Below, one piece after another: positions 44,059-56,945 of a DNA stretch of 64,000 nt; positions within the stretch are counted from its first letter, which is position 1, and each line of letters starts with the position of its first letter. Position numbers and translations under genes: made by a program. The notes beneath the pieces were generated by a model, which searched no databases, was not told the origin of the DNA, and saw only the letters and a program-made list of their open reading frames with translations. Source of the DNA: Heterobilharzia americana (Eukaryota; Platyhelminthes; Trematoda; Strigeidida; Schistosomatidae); contig OX104134.1 of assembly GCA_944470555.2 (NCBI GenBank), positions 102,108,701-102,172,700 on the forward strand, read 5' to 3'.

Positions 44059-44394
44059 AAACCACTCAGGCTGGTCCGTGGATTTTCCCCACTAAATCGG
44101 ACTGATCTAAACACCGTTTCCAACGCAAGTCATGTTGACACCACAGTTGGAGAACTATTAAGCTATGAGAAATGTCAATGTTTTTTGTGCAATTTGTCAG
44201 TCCCTTGAAAACTGATCATCCTATTTAAGATCTATCCAAGTAAGATTCAGATGGTCTAAGCAGTTCGCCTTTCTGTGCTGAATTTTTCCAGATACACCGC
44301 CGATTAACTCGGTCCCAAACGTACAGAACGGGCGTTCGGCGGTTAAATCAGTCTGATCTCTTTCGAGAGATCTGCAGATCAGCCTGAGTGGTTT
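44059..44394. mobile_element. MITE-like element with 15-bp terminal inverted repeats
   Basis: AAACCACTCAGGCTG at 44059-44073 is perfectly inverted at 44380-44394, bounding a 336-bp unit. The flanks ATCAG (left) and ATCAA (right) could be a 4-bp duplication. The interior has a subterminal repeat (TAAATCGGACTGATCT and TAAATCAGTCTGATCT) and no coding capacity. The superfamily is unknown. Confidence 0.55.
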
Positions 44395-45858
44395 ATCAAT
44401 GCTCAAGTTGTTCAGTATTATACTTAGTTTTTAGTTTGGCTTTGTTTCACCTGTAGGTGAGAACTAGCAGTAAGCCCTTGATTTTCACTGGCCCTTCAAC
44501 TGACCTCCCAATTTGTGGGGAAAACTATCTAAATTAATTAATTCCTTAGAAACTTTGTTTCTTACCGATTATTTCATGTGACTTTAAAGGCGATGAAACT
44601 CATGAAAACTGTCTCGTAGGGGGTAATTTTGCTTTAAAGGATTTCTTTGGACAAAGTTCGTTTGATGAATCCAACAGTCTTACCATTTTGTTTCACTGAA
44701 ATCTTTACAAATATTTCGCTCACACCTGAGATTTATACTGAAAATCTGAAGATGCCTTTTTATGGTCTAGGCTCCGTAGTTAGCGTTTTCGTATTTGTAA
44801 TTACAATATTTTATCATTCAGTATTCTTTTTGAATCTCCTGATTAACCTCAAGTGAAAAATCTCTTGAAATACTTTTGATTGCTGCTGGTGAGTAATATT
44901 GTAGAAGATGCATGAGCCCATAATTTCAGTGACAATAAAGTCTGGTGAATGCTAGCGTGGAGTTTTATCAAAATACGAATGTCGTTTGTTATATTTAGAG
45001 TCATTGGGGAGAAAATCGTGAACTAGTGAGGAAATCAGCCCTGTAGGTTCCATCTATTTGTTTCATTCAGAAATCAACCAGGAAAATAGTAGGGCTGCAT
45101 AGGGAAATGTAGACTTCCAGGTTTTGGTCATCGCGACAACGAAGTCGGCGGTTGGAGACTCTAGGTAATATAACTGAGAATCGATCTCAATGGCTCAGAT
45201 GTATCCACACATTATTTTCATCTTCATTGTTGCCATTCCCTGTCTCTACAACCTTTACGTATTGACTTACTGTTTTATCAGGTGAGGTGGGTATATATGA
45301 ATATCAGATAATTTACACTAGTCGTATTGCTTTATTTTTTTAGAAGACACTATTCTTCAGGCATAATTTATGGTATTATCGTGTAGCTTGGTTCAACACC
45401 TTTTTCTAACCCTCCACTCATTTCTGTGCGACTAATGGTTCTGAAATAGTTGCACTTTAAGTCAATGACTGTGCATCATTCTATTTTCTGTACAGTAAAT
45501 CAGTTATTTGGTTTTTGTGAACATGTAATTCACTTGCAGATGACTCAAATTGCGGATACACAGGCGGAGGTTGTGTTTTATTGTTCGGAATCTGGGGTGG
45601 TGTGAATTCCGTGGCCAGTTATGTGGGTGAATTTTGTGTATGAGACGTGACAAACATATGCGAAAGTAATTTTCTGTGAATTCGACGTTAGAGGGGCATC
45701 GGAAAAATTATCTGATTAAGAAAATTATCACTAGGTAGAAATATAACACTGACTAATATAGGATCACATTTGTAGTGAATATACCAGAGGCAAGATGTCA
45801 AAACTGACTAGTTACCCGCTGAGATATTTACTGCGTGATGCGAATACATTTCAGTCAA
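44395..45858. other. Mostly unassigned; small repeat piece at 45170-45290
   Basis: The sequence near 45190-45260 (CTCAGATGTATCCACACATT then TTTTCATCTTCATTG) resembles the start of the RTE-like 3' UTR seen at 8565 and 21430. No gene is recognised. Confidence 0.35.
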
Positions 45859-46828
45859 TTAGTTCTGAACTTGTGGTTTGCTGACTAATACACTGGACAC
45901 TAAGCCTCTCTTGTAGCTGATTGGATAGGATCTGTTGGAGTTTAGATACTGACTACTCCATGTGGTCTCGCAGTGAATGCTCCTCTTTATTGTTTCGTCT
46001 TCATTAAGCCTCAAACATAAGTCGAGAAAAGTCTTCTGCCTCTTTTCTACACATTTAGTCGTAAACTTAATACTATGATGTGCATTGTTGAGATTTTTAA
46101 GCAGTTTCTGGACAATCTTTTCCAAATTCTTTGCTAGCCAACGAGAAAACTTGTTATATGGAGAGTTAATCATAGATAGACTAGGTCTAATCCGTATGTC
46201 CATCTTACGTATATTTTTTTGTTCATACATGAATGGTTTGCGAGATCCTCTGAGTGTAGGTTCATTGTAGATCTAGTTATCAATTAACTTTCGTTTACGT
46301 AGTTCCGAGTTCTTTGGTGATTCGCTTTTCGATCTTTCCTGTCATATCTTCATTGTGATCATCCATTTTAAATCGTACAGGATCACCCAGCGTTAATTTT
46401 ATCTTATTGATCTATTCTTCCTTATTTATTGCTACCACACCGGAGCCATTGTCACGTTGTTTGGTCTTAATCAATTCCTTCTAATCTGTACGATGTCCTT
46501 TGATAAGGAGTTTGGAATGGAGTATTGCAGACTTTTGGTGCTGATTCGCAATATTGACAAGTTTAGATATAAACCACCCCTTCTTATCTTCGTTAACAGA
46601 CTGTAGATCGATCAATTGATTGAAGAAATTATCAAAATGCTTTTCAGTATTCGTTTTTTTAGAGACCTTCTTTGAGATGTGAAATAGAAATCCAAGGGAA
46701 AGAGCTGCATTTTGGAACTGGTTTAACTTTATATTTGATAAGTTATATATATTATATATACTTTTCCAGGTTTTCTGGAAACGCCCCATAGACTTGGTCT
46801 TTGACTTAAGATTTTGAAAATATTTCAC
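45859..46828 (-). mobile_element. Penelope-like element, N-terminal part and RT start
   Basis: On the minus strand, 46828-46481 encodes a Lys/Asn-rich N-terminal domain. 46460-46240 is degenerate but reads GVVAIN-like and RKRKLI-like pieces. 46230-45859 encodes DIRIRPSLSMINSPYNKFSR followed by WLAKNL, the Penelope RT motif (LRPIVS-I-SP-YN--KWL). It is truncated before the catalytic aspartates. Penelope-like elements combine an RT related to telomerase with a GIY-YIG nuclease. Confidence 0.65.
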
Positions 46829-48060
46829 TTGTTTTTAATTGGACATTTTGGATAAAAGTGATGAATTTCACTCGATATATAATGCTTAATTCATTTACAG
46901 ATATTTCAGAGTAATTCACGTTTGACCCTGAATTGGTTATCGTGGTCTTGAATGAGTCAGTGTGAGATTTGGTCACATGTCAAAGATTTTTGTTATGATG
47001 CTTAAGAAAATTCTATGAAATAAATGACGTCATCTGATCCTGCAAATGGTGTTCTGACTGCGTTATTCAACTTCATACAGTAAAATAATTTTATGAAATT
47101 GTCCCCTAATGTAATATATGAGTCACAGTAATTGACCAAAGTCAACTGATTTACCCTGGCACAAAAGTCTAGCTAAATGAAGATTGGTTTGCCCTTATAA
47201 AATATAGAATTCACAGAAAAGCGTAGTTATAGCTACGCATTCAAAAACCACACAACAATATGGGATAAAGTGACAGTCTCTAACATGAACTTAGCCATAT
47301 TGAGTGGGAGATATGTATAACTGGATACTTGTTTGTCGAATCAATGCCAATAAATTGCAACAGGAACCGTTGAGTAAAGTATTAGTGAAAAGTCTACTTT
47401 CTGTATCAGAAGGAAAAGAGAAATAGTTAACCTAAATATCTCAAACTTATGAACTAATCTTAATATTTCAGCTATCTGGAACATCCGTATTACAATTCAA
47501 AAGATAGTTTATTGAACAAAGAATATTGTCTTCGGTGAATTCCACCTCAAGTCCTACAGTCATCTATCCAAATTGTCTGGGTACAAGAATGAATGACAAT
47601 GTTTAAGGATTATGACTAGATGCAAATCACTAAAAGCGAAAAAAAATGAAGAACTGCCAGATAAAATTTGGGTTTCAAAAGATATGTGATTACTTTGATA
47701 ACAATATGAACAACAAATTATGCTCAAAAAGTCATCCAGTAAGTAAAAAAACTGAATCATGATATGACGATAATAGTGGATCAGTGTTCCCTCAGCTTCG
47801 ATATTTTGACTACGACATTTCATCACTAGCCAGGCTTAGTGATATCCTCAACACTAACCTCATAGAGAAATGAGGCATATTCAAATGTTACTCAAATATT
47901 TAGGTAGTTTTTGGTGTCTATGAGTGTTCTCCATCTGTAAGTTGGGAAAGATATTTTTGTCAGGTATTGACCTCTTTGACTTTATATTTCGCTAGTTCGT
48001 GCTGATGCAGAATCTTTGTTACTGTCAAACTGTAATTCATTATTGAGTTTTTAAGTCATT
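46829..48060. other. AT-rich, no recognised feature
   Basis: No exon, RNA or element signature was recognised. Confidence 0.35.
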
Positions 48061-48491
48061 TTGTACCCAGTTGATGGATGGATGGTTTTCTTCTTAAACT
48101 GACCAAACTTTAATCAAGGAGGAATTGGATATTCTTCTGAACAGCGACCAAAATCTTTCAGACTATACGAGACTTACTGTTCTAAATCTAAAAGTTTTGA
48201 CCGACCTATGCCTCACAACCTATTTACAGTCCAATACGAAGGCTAACAGGCAAATCAAGGGGACCCTAGATGATTATCAGTATTAGGATTTATTGCGAAT
48301 CAGTGATGCAGGAGCTGGAATTTGTACTCATGCCTTTCATTAAACCAAAAACTTGGATTCAGCATGCTGATGACCTGTTCATAATCCTCAAGGAGGATGA
48401 AACAGAAACTTCTTTTAAACTAATCAACCAAAAATTGTTTCATATGAGGGGGCATATGTACAGTAAAATTCGAAAATTAGGTTTCATGTGA
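48060..48491 (+). mobile_element. Penelope-like RT fragment
   Basis: The plus strand encodes LKVLTDLCLTTYLQSN then RQIKGT, the region before the RT catalytic turn. 48270-48491 encodes VMQELEFVLMPFIKPKTWIQ and HADDLFIIL, where the usual VDD box reads ADD. Frames are broken. Confidence 0.65.
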
Positions 48492-48978
48492 CGGGATGCT
48501 CACAAATTCATTATTCCGAAAGTAGGCTAGGGTAGTTTTCTGAACAATGAACTAAGCTTGTTTAGTACAAATTGGTACCGTTTCTGCAGTTTGTGGACAT
48601 TTAGCCTGGTGCTTTTTGGGGACTTCATGATTTCCACTGAAGTAAAATATAAAAAAATGACTTGTTCATATCCGCCTTATAGGTTAGTTTACACTAAGTT
48701 GGCTAGTATGGATCTCTCATTTTCTTCAGTCACTTCGAAGGCTGAATTTTGATCTATTCTGGGAAGTCTTTCTCCAAGTAGATGAGTATATTTCGGCAAA
48801 AGTTTTGAAGACTGTACTCGTCTTTGCGTGTTGTGATACCTACCACACCGAAACTTCCTGGTTAAGCTGTACTAAACAGGTTTTATACATGTACATATGT
48901 AGTACATGGTACGGCTGACATACTCGGTTTTATTGGATCACTTAAACCGGTACACATACACTGATGTAGTCTTATTCT
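48492..48978. other. Unassigned spacer between Penelope-like fragments
   Basis: It may include decayed Penelope-like sequence, but nothing was recognised. Confidence 0.3.
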
Positions 48979-50450
48979 TCATCTTATCCTTCGTGTAATG
49001 AAATTTGAGCTTCTGACAGGAGAATATAATTCTAAATCTAACGATAAAAGTGTTCTGTTTATGAACCTTGGTGGTAGCTTCTTAAGAATATCTGTCTCAT
49101 TTTCACTATTGAATTCACGGTTCAGTCGTAAAGTCTTTTTGGGATCGATATGTAAGCGTTCCATGATTTCATTTAGCTTTAAATTCTCATCTATAAATTT
49201 CAGTGGGTAGCCGTTTTCATTTAGAATTCTCGCAGGCTCTTTAACGCATCCTCTATTGTATTCTCTATACATATTTTTTCTAATTTTGAACGATGTAAAT
49301 TGATTAAATACCTTCTTCTTCTTAAGGAGACACAACTTCGACAACTGATAAACTACTTTTTCCAAGTGCTCTTTCTATAAATGTATCTTTGGATTGAAGG
49401 GTCATCGCTTCCTTGGAGCTAGGCGTAAAGGAAATAGAATTTCGTGTTTGACTCTGTTTCCAGAGTGAAGCTGGTAGAAGGATGAGTACTACTGAGAAGT
49501 GTGATGGAGCTTTTCGAGATTAGTTTTCTCATCACAGATATTAAAGAAATTATCTATCCATCTTTTATAGATATGAAAGTCACTGATTATTTTTGATAAA
49601 GTTGTGTTTTCCAAGTTTGCCACAAAACAGTCAACTAAGAAGGCAATTCTATTGTTTTGCCATATTTCTGCCTGTAGATTACTTAGTTAAGTCTAACGTG
49701 GACGTTGACAGTACATCTAAAAAGGAATTCCTTTAATTAGTGACTTTGGATGCAAACTTTTTGTCATAGGACTGAATAAAATCATGGAGAAAGCAGTTAC
49801 TGTTGGTGGGATATTTGTACACTGGAAGACAATATTCAGAGAAATCATCCTCTTGAAATTGTTGAGAATATTTGTAGCTCAGGTGGATGGTCTTGGTTGT
49901 ATGTCGTCTAGATGATGATGATGTTGTCTAGAAAGACGATGAAAGCTTCACGATTAAACAACCCAGCTCAGAGAACACAGCACAACCAAAATCATCCTCT
50001 TTCTTAACAGACTGGCATCCTTGATATAATCAACTGAATGAAATGTGTCACGCAGACCATATTTCAGAATTTTACTCTTCACTGGTTCACATATCTCTGA
50101 AAGCTACTTTGTGACTGATTCGTAAGGAGAATTAGTTCTGTCTATTATCAGACTGTGGGGAACACCTTCTTTGTGCACTTTAGGAACAGCATTCAATCGA
50201 GTGATGAAAGGATCTAGTGAGAGAAGTTATTCGCAGACGTCATGGCTAACCAGTGTTTCATATTTCATTTTGATAAATTTCTTGGATAACTGAAACTCTG
50301 GCTCTTCGACTAAGACTTTCTGAATTATCTGTTTTGAAAGTTTGTTTCCATCCAACAGAATGGGTGAAATAACCTGCTAAGGCGTTGGCTTTTAGTCACA
50401 TAGAGTTTGTTTTGAGATGATGGTATCCACTGGTAGACTACATTTGTTTT
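48979..50450 (-). mobile_element. Penelope-like element, RT and connector
   Basis: On the minus strand, about 49600-49520 reads ISDFHIYKRWIDNFFNICDE, the RT active-site region with W-D-N-F in place of the usual VDD-F. 49365-48979 reads ILNENGYPLKFIDEN, DPKKTLRL and KLPPRFINRTL, the conserved connector after RT. The part above 49700 is more degenerate. No GIY-YIG domain is attached here. Confidence 0.6.
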
Positions 50451-51024
50451 ATATCTGTCGTGTGCTGATCAACATCTATATTCTCAGGGTCCATAGCCAG
50501 GTCGTATATGGTCAGATAAGTAATGGTGTTTTACCCAAAATTATTCTCGACTGCATACTAATAAATATACACCTCCTCTGATCAATTTAACTTTCTAAAC
50601 GTTCTTTAGTTATCTTTTGTTATCAGTTATTACATATAGACAAGCTGCTAACTGAATTGGTACCTTTAGACTCTAATTAATATAAAGCTTGCAGTGAGAT
50701 AATAACATTACCAGTTACTTTTGAGCATCCAGCCACTAAAAAATATTTCACTTTATAAATCATACTGCTTTCAAGTAGCTTAGCAAAAATAATGCAGTAT
50801 TTACGAAGTGCTGCAACAGAGATAAAGAGCAGTTTGGTAACTTGGTTTCTCAATGCACTGCTGTTGACCTGCTTCCGCTGAATCTAAAATTTATTCTCAC
50901 AATTAGGCTGAGTAGCACTGTAGACTACATGAAATGTGAATTCCCTGCGTTTTACTAAAAAATTACCTGTTATTATCGACTAGTCAGTATCTCTTCTTAT
51001 GAGTTATCACTATTTTTATTTTAT
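50451..51024. other. No recognised feature
   Basis: AT-rich spacer between a Penelope-like fragment and RTE copy D. Confidence 0.3.
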
Positions 51025-52368
51025 TTATTTATTTGCTCTTTGAGTTCCTGGTGGAACATAAGGCTTCAGTAGCACGTCTCCATTCCACTCTTTTCTCTCT
51101 AGTCGTTTTAGCCTGGCTTTACGGCTGCCCAGAAGCTTTCATTTCCTCCTCACATAATCTCCTCCATGTCACCCTCAGCTGCGACGCCCAACTCGTCATT
51201 TCCCATCTGGGTTCCCCTCGACAGCCTGGTCTGACTCGTGATGTCCCCAATCTGTCTTCTCAGTGTATGTCCAATCCAGTCCGTCTCCACTTTCTTCTGC
51301 ATACTTGTTGTGCGATGGGTTCTTGCTTCGTTAGTTCGTTGCTCTGCTTATTCTCATTATTCTGGCCATCTGATCGATCTTCACTATCGAGTGACTGTAG
51401 TCTGCAGCTCTTGATGAAGCATGTTTGCAGTTTGTTGGAAATGCTCTGTGTAACGCGCCAAGTTTCTGAGCCATACAGAAGCACTGACTTACTTGACTGA
51501 CATCGGTGTTGAAAATCCGGATATTGTTAACGATTTGTGCTGGCTTTGACGTCCTCATCTGTGCCTGTGCGGTTGCCTGTAGTTGAAACGATGTTGCCCA
51601 GTCGGGTAGGTGAGACAGACTAATTCCTTTAGGTTTCTCACGTTCATGGTGATCGATGCTTGTTGTTGTAGTTTCGTCCCTCAGTTCAGTTTCTGTTCTC
51701 TGTGTTCAACTTGAACTGTGGTCTATCACCAGCTTCTTCATCGAAGTCTTCCAACTTGATTCTGAAAGTGGGTTCCTTGCACCAGATAGTGATGTGAGTG
51801 GTGTGAACCTACATCTGCTCCCCTTCTTAATCTCATCTTGTTTCCAGTAGGCTGTCTGGGTCTCCACTTTCTTCACATTGAAATGAAGTCGATCTCGCTG
51901 CCTTGTGAATATTCTTGTGTTTGTACACACTGCCTGACTCCAATCACCAAATCGTTGAATGTGCTGGAGTCTGCAAACAGTTCTCCACTCGCATTCTTCA
52001 TTTCACCGAGTGCTTCTCGACCCATGATCAATTCTCTTTCTGTGTTATCCGCTCACAGTTTCGCTTGCATTCATGGCACCCCACCCACCCATTAGAGTCT
52101 TGGTGTTGCCATCTCCATTGCTAACTGGGGTTGGGTCTTGTCTAGTGTTGATTGCAGTTGTCTGTATAATTCCTCCTTCTTCTATTGATCCGCATTATTT
52201 GTAGCTGCGTAGTGTAGCACAGCACTGTACGATTGTGACTTCCTTTCCTTTTGAGTTGAATCCATGTTGCTGTCATGGTTTTGATCCTGCAGGAGGAGAT
52301 TGGTTCCCACTGCATGAGAGAGAGAAAGAGAGAGGCTTCGGTGCTGTTGGGGACATCATGATAGTCAA
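51025..52368 (-). mobile_element. RTE-like (SR2/SjR2-type) copy D with internal deletion
   Basis: The 3' end at 51025 matches the tail of copies B and C. 51060-51650 corresponds to the C-terminal region. From about 51690 the sequence jumps to the endonuclease region (homologous to 28380-29000) and stops at about 52368 near GGACATCATGATAG. The whole reverse-transcriptase core is therefore deleted and the 5' end is truncated. Confidence 0.75.
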
Positions 52369-52924
52369 ATTTACATAATATTTACATATTATCATCAAAT
52401 TCTCTTTGTTTGCAACGAAGTGCAGAATAGAACATTCAATCTGAGTTTAGTATTACAAAATCGACATTCTGTATTCGAGAATTTGAGTATATTGTAGTTT
52501 TCTCATAAACGTCACATCATTCCTCCACTCTTTAAATATTGAAAAATCCCTGTTTGGTCATTGGAAGACAAAAAGTAGTTATTTCGCAGATAATTATTTT
52601 TTTGACTACTCATTTTCACGACTTTACATTCCTAAATACTTAATTGAAATGACAGAATGTTTCAAGCAGGTTTCATCTGAAAGGTCAAACAATCCACAGG
52701 TGTATGTAGGAAATGAAATGATAGTTCGTAACACAAGACAAGATCTCAGCAGTTCCTATTGAATTCAGGGAACAGTAAGAACTAGTATCTAATGAAAATA
52801 AATAAATAAGCATGTAATGGAATATAAATAAACAAATAAATAAAATACAAAATAAATGCAAACAGAGGTGCAGAGTATCTCATTAAGGCCATAGTAAACA
52901 GTTTTAGCACACGTTTCTTTTAAA
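52369..52924. other. AT-rich, simple AAAT-like repeats
   Basis: About 52790-52860 is rich in AAATAAATAAA units. A GA-rich tract lies just upstream at 52316-52336. No gene is recognised. Confidence 0.4.
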
Positions 52925-54150
52925 TACATAGTTAAGGTTTGTAGCTGTGAATTGCCAAAGCTTTAGGTGCACATAAGTGTTTAATTCTCTCTCCTTTTGA
53001 ATAGCTTGGTTGAACTTTGTGGAGAGCTTTGAAAGAGGTTTCCAGAGGAGCTATATTTCCAAAGTCTACCACGTATTCAGCGACGGAGCTGAAGATAACT
53101 TTGTGCTCATTCTTCAGCAAACAAGCTGCGTAATGTTCGCGAGTGCGTTTTGCAAGCGAGTGGTTAATAAGACTGACTTAATCAGCTCCACAGAAGGAGG
53201 TGAACTTGTAAATATACAATTATGAGGCCCATGTGCACCAGCTTGACTTTCATGCACTGACGAATCGGCTGTTGACATGAAAAAAACTATATGGAGGTTT
53301 GCGGTGGAGAATGTTCTACTTAGGGACTTTGACGAACGTTGACGAAGGATGTCCGAGAAATATCACCTTTAAGTCTGATATTGATTCAAAGTACTTTCTT
53401 CTTAGCTTTCTAAATCTGTTTCATTGTCCTTTTTTCTCTCACATTTTTCTCTGTAAATCTGTATGGGTAGCCATTCTCTAACAGTATTTTTAGGAGAGTT
53501 TCCAACTCTTGAACAAGAACGAGCGCACAAGACTCTTCTTCCTACTTAAAGGTACTTAACTTTGACGGTTGGTCAGTTGTTGTTTGAAGCAGGCTTTCTG
53601 TAGATTAACCTATGAGTGGAACTGTCAGATCTTCTTTGAAGTTTGGCATCGAGGAAATGAAACGTCAGGTTCCCTTAGTTGTATTAACCCATAATTTTGT
53701 CTTCAGCAGTAGTAGCATTTTTATTCTTTCGAGATAGGTATCACTCTATTCCTACCACCAGCTTTGGGTCTCAATTCGATGAAGCAAGATCCGCTAATCA
53801 ATCCTTGTCTTGACCTAGCTATATTAACCTTCAATACAGTTGCGGGTTGGTGGATGCATTGAAACAGCTGTCTTTTTTCAGTTGGTTGATCCTAGTGCGT
53901 ACTTCTAATCTATGTTTGGTTAAGTTCTTAGGCTTCTGTAATCTATTAACCTCAGTTGGCTGGTTTAACCACTATATTTGACTTGACCACCATTAGATGG
54001 TCTTTGATAGAATAAATTATTTTTTATCGGCCGCCTGCCTTTTTCGTTTTCAATGAAGATTTCAGTAAGCAAGTGCTTCTGAATATTTTCAACGGTGTCC
54101 ACACAGCTCTGAAGTTCACACATGAGGACGGAAAGGTGGACAGTACATCA
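52925..54150 (-). mobile_element. Penelope-like element: RT C-terminus, connector and GIY-YIG end
   Basis: On the minus strand, about 53510-53440 reads LLKILLENGYPYRFTEK, the post-RT connector. 53115-52930 reads GNIAPLETSFKALHKVQPSY followed by a segment ending in ALAIHSYKP, the C-terminal half of the GIY-YIG nuclease with the conserved ALAI--YKP end. The expected glutamate before ALAI is replaced (PKALAI). Upstream RT sequence to about 54150 is degenerate. Confidence 0.6.
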
Positions 54151-55180
54151 TGTTAGGTGTCCTCTTCATCAGAAAGATGAATGGGTATATTAAGAGAAAT
54201 ATATTATGAAAAACAAATCGACAGTTAAATGAATTCATTTTCGTAGCTTTACTCCAACTCAGCACAAAAAACCCTTGCTTATTGCCTTTGTTTAGAGAAT
54301 ACAGAGTATATGTTTATGTGATGGAAGAAATACGTAACCTGAAGGTGAAGTTGCTCCACCCAACGGACTTTAGTAGGAGTACATGTCAGGACTTCGAGAG
54401 AAGACAACTAACAATAATGTTGGCAAGAAAGATTTCTTGGTGACATTGTTTTAGATATCACAACATGATGAATAAGTAGATCGTTTGAAATAACGTTCGT
54501 TGTAGCAATACTTGTCGTCAGCTTTTCAACCAAGCCACTACTGACACAGCAAAGCAGGGATAGATTACCAATGATGACTACTTCAATGAGTAACTACGAG
54601 TTCAACTGCTTCTGTAAAGTTAGTTAGCTAGGCCACACTCGGACAGCTTTATTTATGTACGCTAGTGAGCATCTACCAGCTTATTTTGAGAAAGAAACGA
54701 CGAAATGCACAAACAATGAGGTTTTTCGGCATATATTTGCACAGTAAATCAAGTTACTTCAAGCCTTATTTGTAATACTCGATTTTCCCTGCAACCTACC
54801 AAAAATGACATAACTTCTGCTATCAGGTGTGAAAGCTGAAAGTGTCAACTCCTGGAAACCTAATCCATGTGTTCAAAAGGGATATGTGCATCCACTTCTC
54901 CTACCCTGGCCGACAGTAGGGTCAATATTTTCCATTTCAAAAATATATTAGCCTATAACCTGGTTTGTTTTTATGCTGTAAAAATGCATTTTACCACTGT
55001 AGTACCTTATGAAAATTTATTGGAAAGAATATTCTTCCTTCAGATTGTTTTTTTATCAATACACTCTGCTACCTTATAATACTCGTTTTACTGATAAAAG
55101 TTTATTTTCCTACTCTAAAAGCTTCTTTTATTCATACAATTACTAGTAGTCATTTTCAACCCTTAAATAACACTTCATAT
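54151..55180. other. No recognised feature
   Basis: AT-rich spacer. An open frame at 54867-55079 has no family resemblance. Confidence 0.3.
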
Positions 55181-55184
55181 GAAG

Positions 55185-55300
55185 GTTCTGAGTTCGACCC
55201 TAGCCGGGTCATGGGTGCGTACTGCTGAGGAGTCTCATACTAGGACGAATTAGCTGTCTAGTGCTCCCAGGCTTTCAATGGTTCCCTAACTGATTTCAGT
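55185..55300 (+). repeat. Hammerhead-bearing SINE-like repeat
   Basis: A B-box-like GAGTTCGACCC (about 55190) is followed by a ribozyme-like tail: core CUGAGGAG at 55225-55232, a stem II built on GUCUC/GGAC, CGAAUU in place of CGAAAC (55246 on), and a GUC triplet at 55256-55258 followed by UAGUGC, which pairs with GCGUACU-type stem I. The changed A after GAA probably reduces activity. The family differs in stem I and III from the 24.9 kb pair. Confidence 0.6.
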
Positions 55301-56690
55301 CTCTGATGAATACTACCTCAGTTTTTATTACTTTGTTACTCAGTTATTTTGTTCACATGATTTTTTCACCCTATATGAATGCAACTTACCTTCACAGGAT
55401 GGAGTGACTTTGAGGCTAACGTGTCAGTGACTGAAACGACCTATAAAATAGTTCCATTTTGGCTGGAAATGTGTTTCATAGAAGAGAGAATCTGATTGGT
55501 TATTTCAATAATTGCTAGGCTGACTTTTAGAGTCACTCATAATTTGTTGTTGGCTTAACAAACACACGTAAACGCACACACTTTCACACCCCAGAAAGAT
55601 ACATGTAAGAAATAAGTAAAGCCTTATCTCTTGGCTTTGTCTCTTTGCAGCGTGACTTTTCGCTCCATATTGATTTCATTAAACAACTAACACACTAGAC
55701 TGACGATCATTTCACCTGATAAAAACTTACATCCATTTGCTTTGATCTCCATTCACCTATTGCATAGTTTCAATCCTGAAATAATTTACTTTATTTCTCG
55801 CTTTAGTTACTGTATTTCATTTGTTCTCATAGATTTATAACTAAAGAACTGGAAGAAACGGTTATTGTAGACAACTGTTTACTAGAATTATTCTTGCTTT
55901 GGATAATCTTGAGATCTGCGGCTGCAGTACTTCTGTTTGCAATGCCAGCACGCTGCAGCTAATGTTATGAGATGAAATTGTCTATTGAGTTATTAGTTGT
56001 TTTGAAGTAAACTAGTAGATGCATCCGGTGACGAAATAATATTTTAGGGAGGCACTTTAGGCGATCAATCATGGTTGAAAGCAGCTTGATCCATCTATGT
56101 AACTGTCAGACATTCATTTGCATGTAATGGACGCATTATTTGCATAGTTTCTGGATTTTGTGTCATTGCTATTCCGAGGACTATACATGCTACTGTTACT
56201 TTCTCCCAATGCAAATCCGATATAGTATTGTAACTTATAAGGGTTTGAGACTGGTAAATGCGTAATATTCAGTGCTTAAGATGTTAAATAGGCTAAAAGT
56301 AATGTACAAAACATTCATAAAGGATGAATACACTCCTGGAATTCGAAATGAGTTAGTTAACTAGGTGTGCACTTTACCGACTGAATAGCACAATGAAGTC
56401 AAGCATGAACATCCTTCTGAAAAAATCTGAAAAAGCAAAATTCACTCAAAATACAAAAATGAATTACTGTTTGTGCATACATTTAGCTTCCAACACAATT
56501 TCTATTTTCGTATAATTATTTCCATTACCCACTTTTCTAACAATTAGGAAAATGTGATCTGTAGGTTATTAACAAGTGCCTTCCAAAGACTTTACCGATA
56601 CTACCTTAGGAATTGTCCACACATGACCTTGACAAACACATAGATCAGACTCTAATCCTTTGTATTTTACTAAAAATCTGCGAGTACAAG
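55301..56690. other. No recognised feature
   Basis: AT-rich, with no exon or element signature that I can defend. Confidence 0.3.
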
Positions 56691-56699
56691 ATGAAAAAG

Positions 56700-56945
56700 G
56701 GAGCACAACAGGGTAGCTAGGTCAGAATTGTGTATCAGATGAATTGTGTCGATATACAGAGATGGGTACATTAGATAGCTAGGGGGTTGTGGACAAGCAT
56801 CCTAGCACGACAATATATAAAACCGCATGGATCCCTTCGGTTTAACAAGCCCGTTAAAACTTTGAAGATGAGCATCAGTGCCGAATATTGTCAAACCTTA
56901 GGCTGCTAATTTTGAGGAACTAATTGTTATAATACTACTTGGTTC
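56700..56945 (-). repeat. Remnant of a Gypsy LTR
   Basis: 56860-56925 (GATGAGCATCAGTGCCGAAT...CTAATTTTGAG) aligns with 17745-17793 of the Gypsy LTR, and a TATATAAAACC block lies at 56815-56825. Borders are unclear. It is probably a decayed solo LTR of a related element. Confidence 0.5.

Noticed and set aside
54867..55079. Hydrophobic plus-strand frame
   Set aside because: No family resemblance, no splice sites, and composition typical of AT-rich noncoding DNA.
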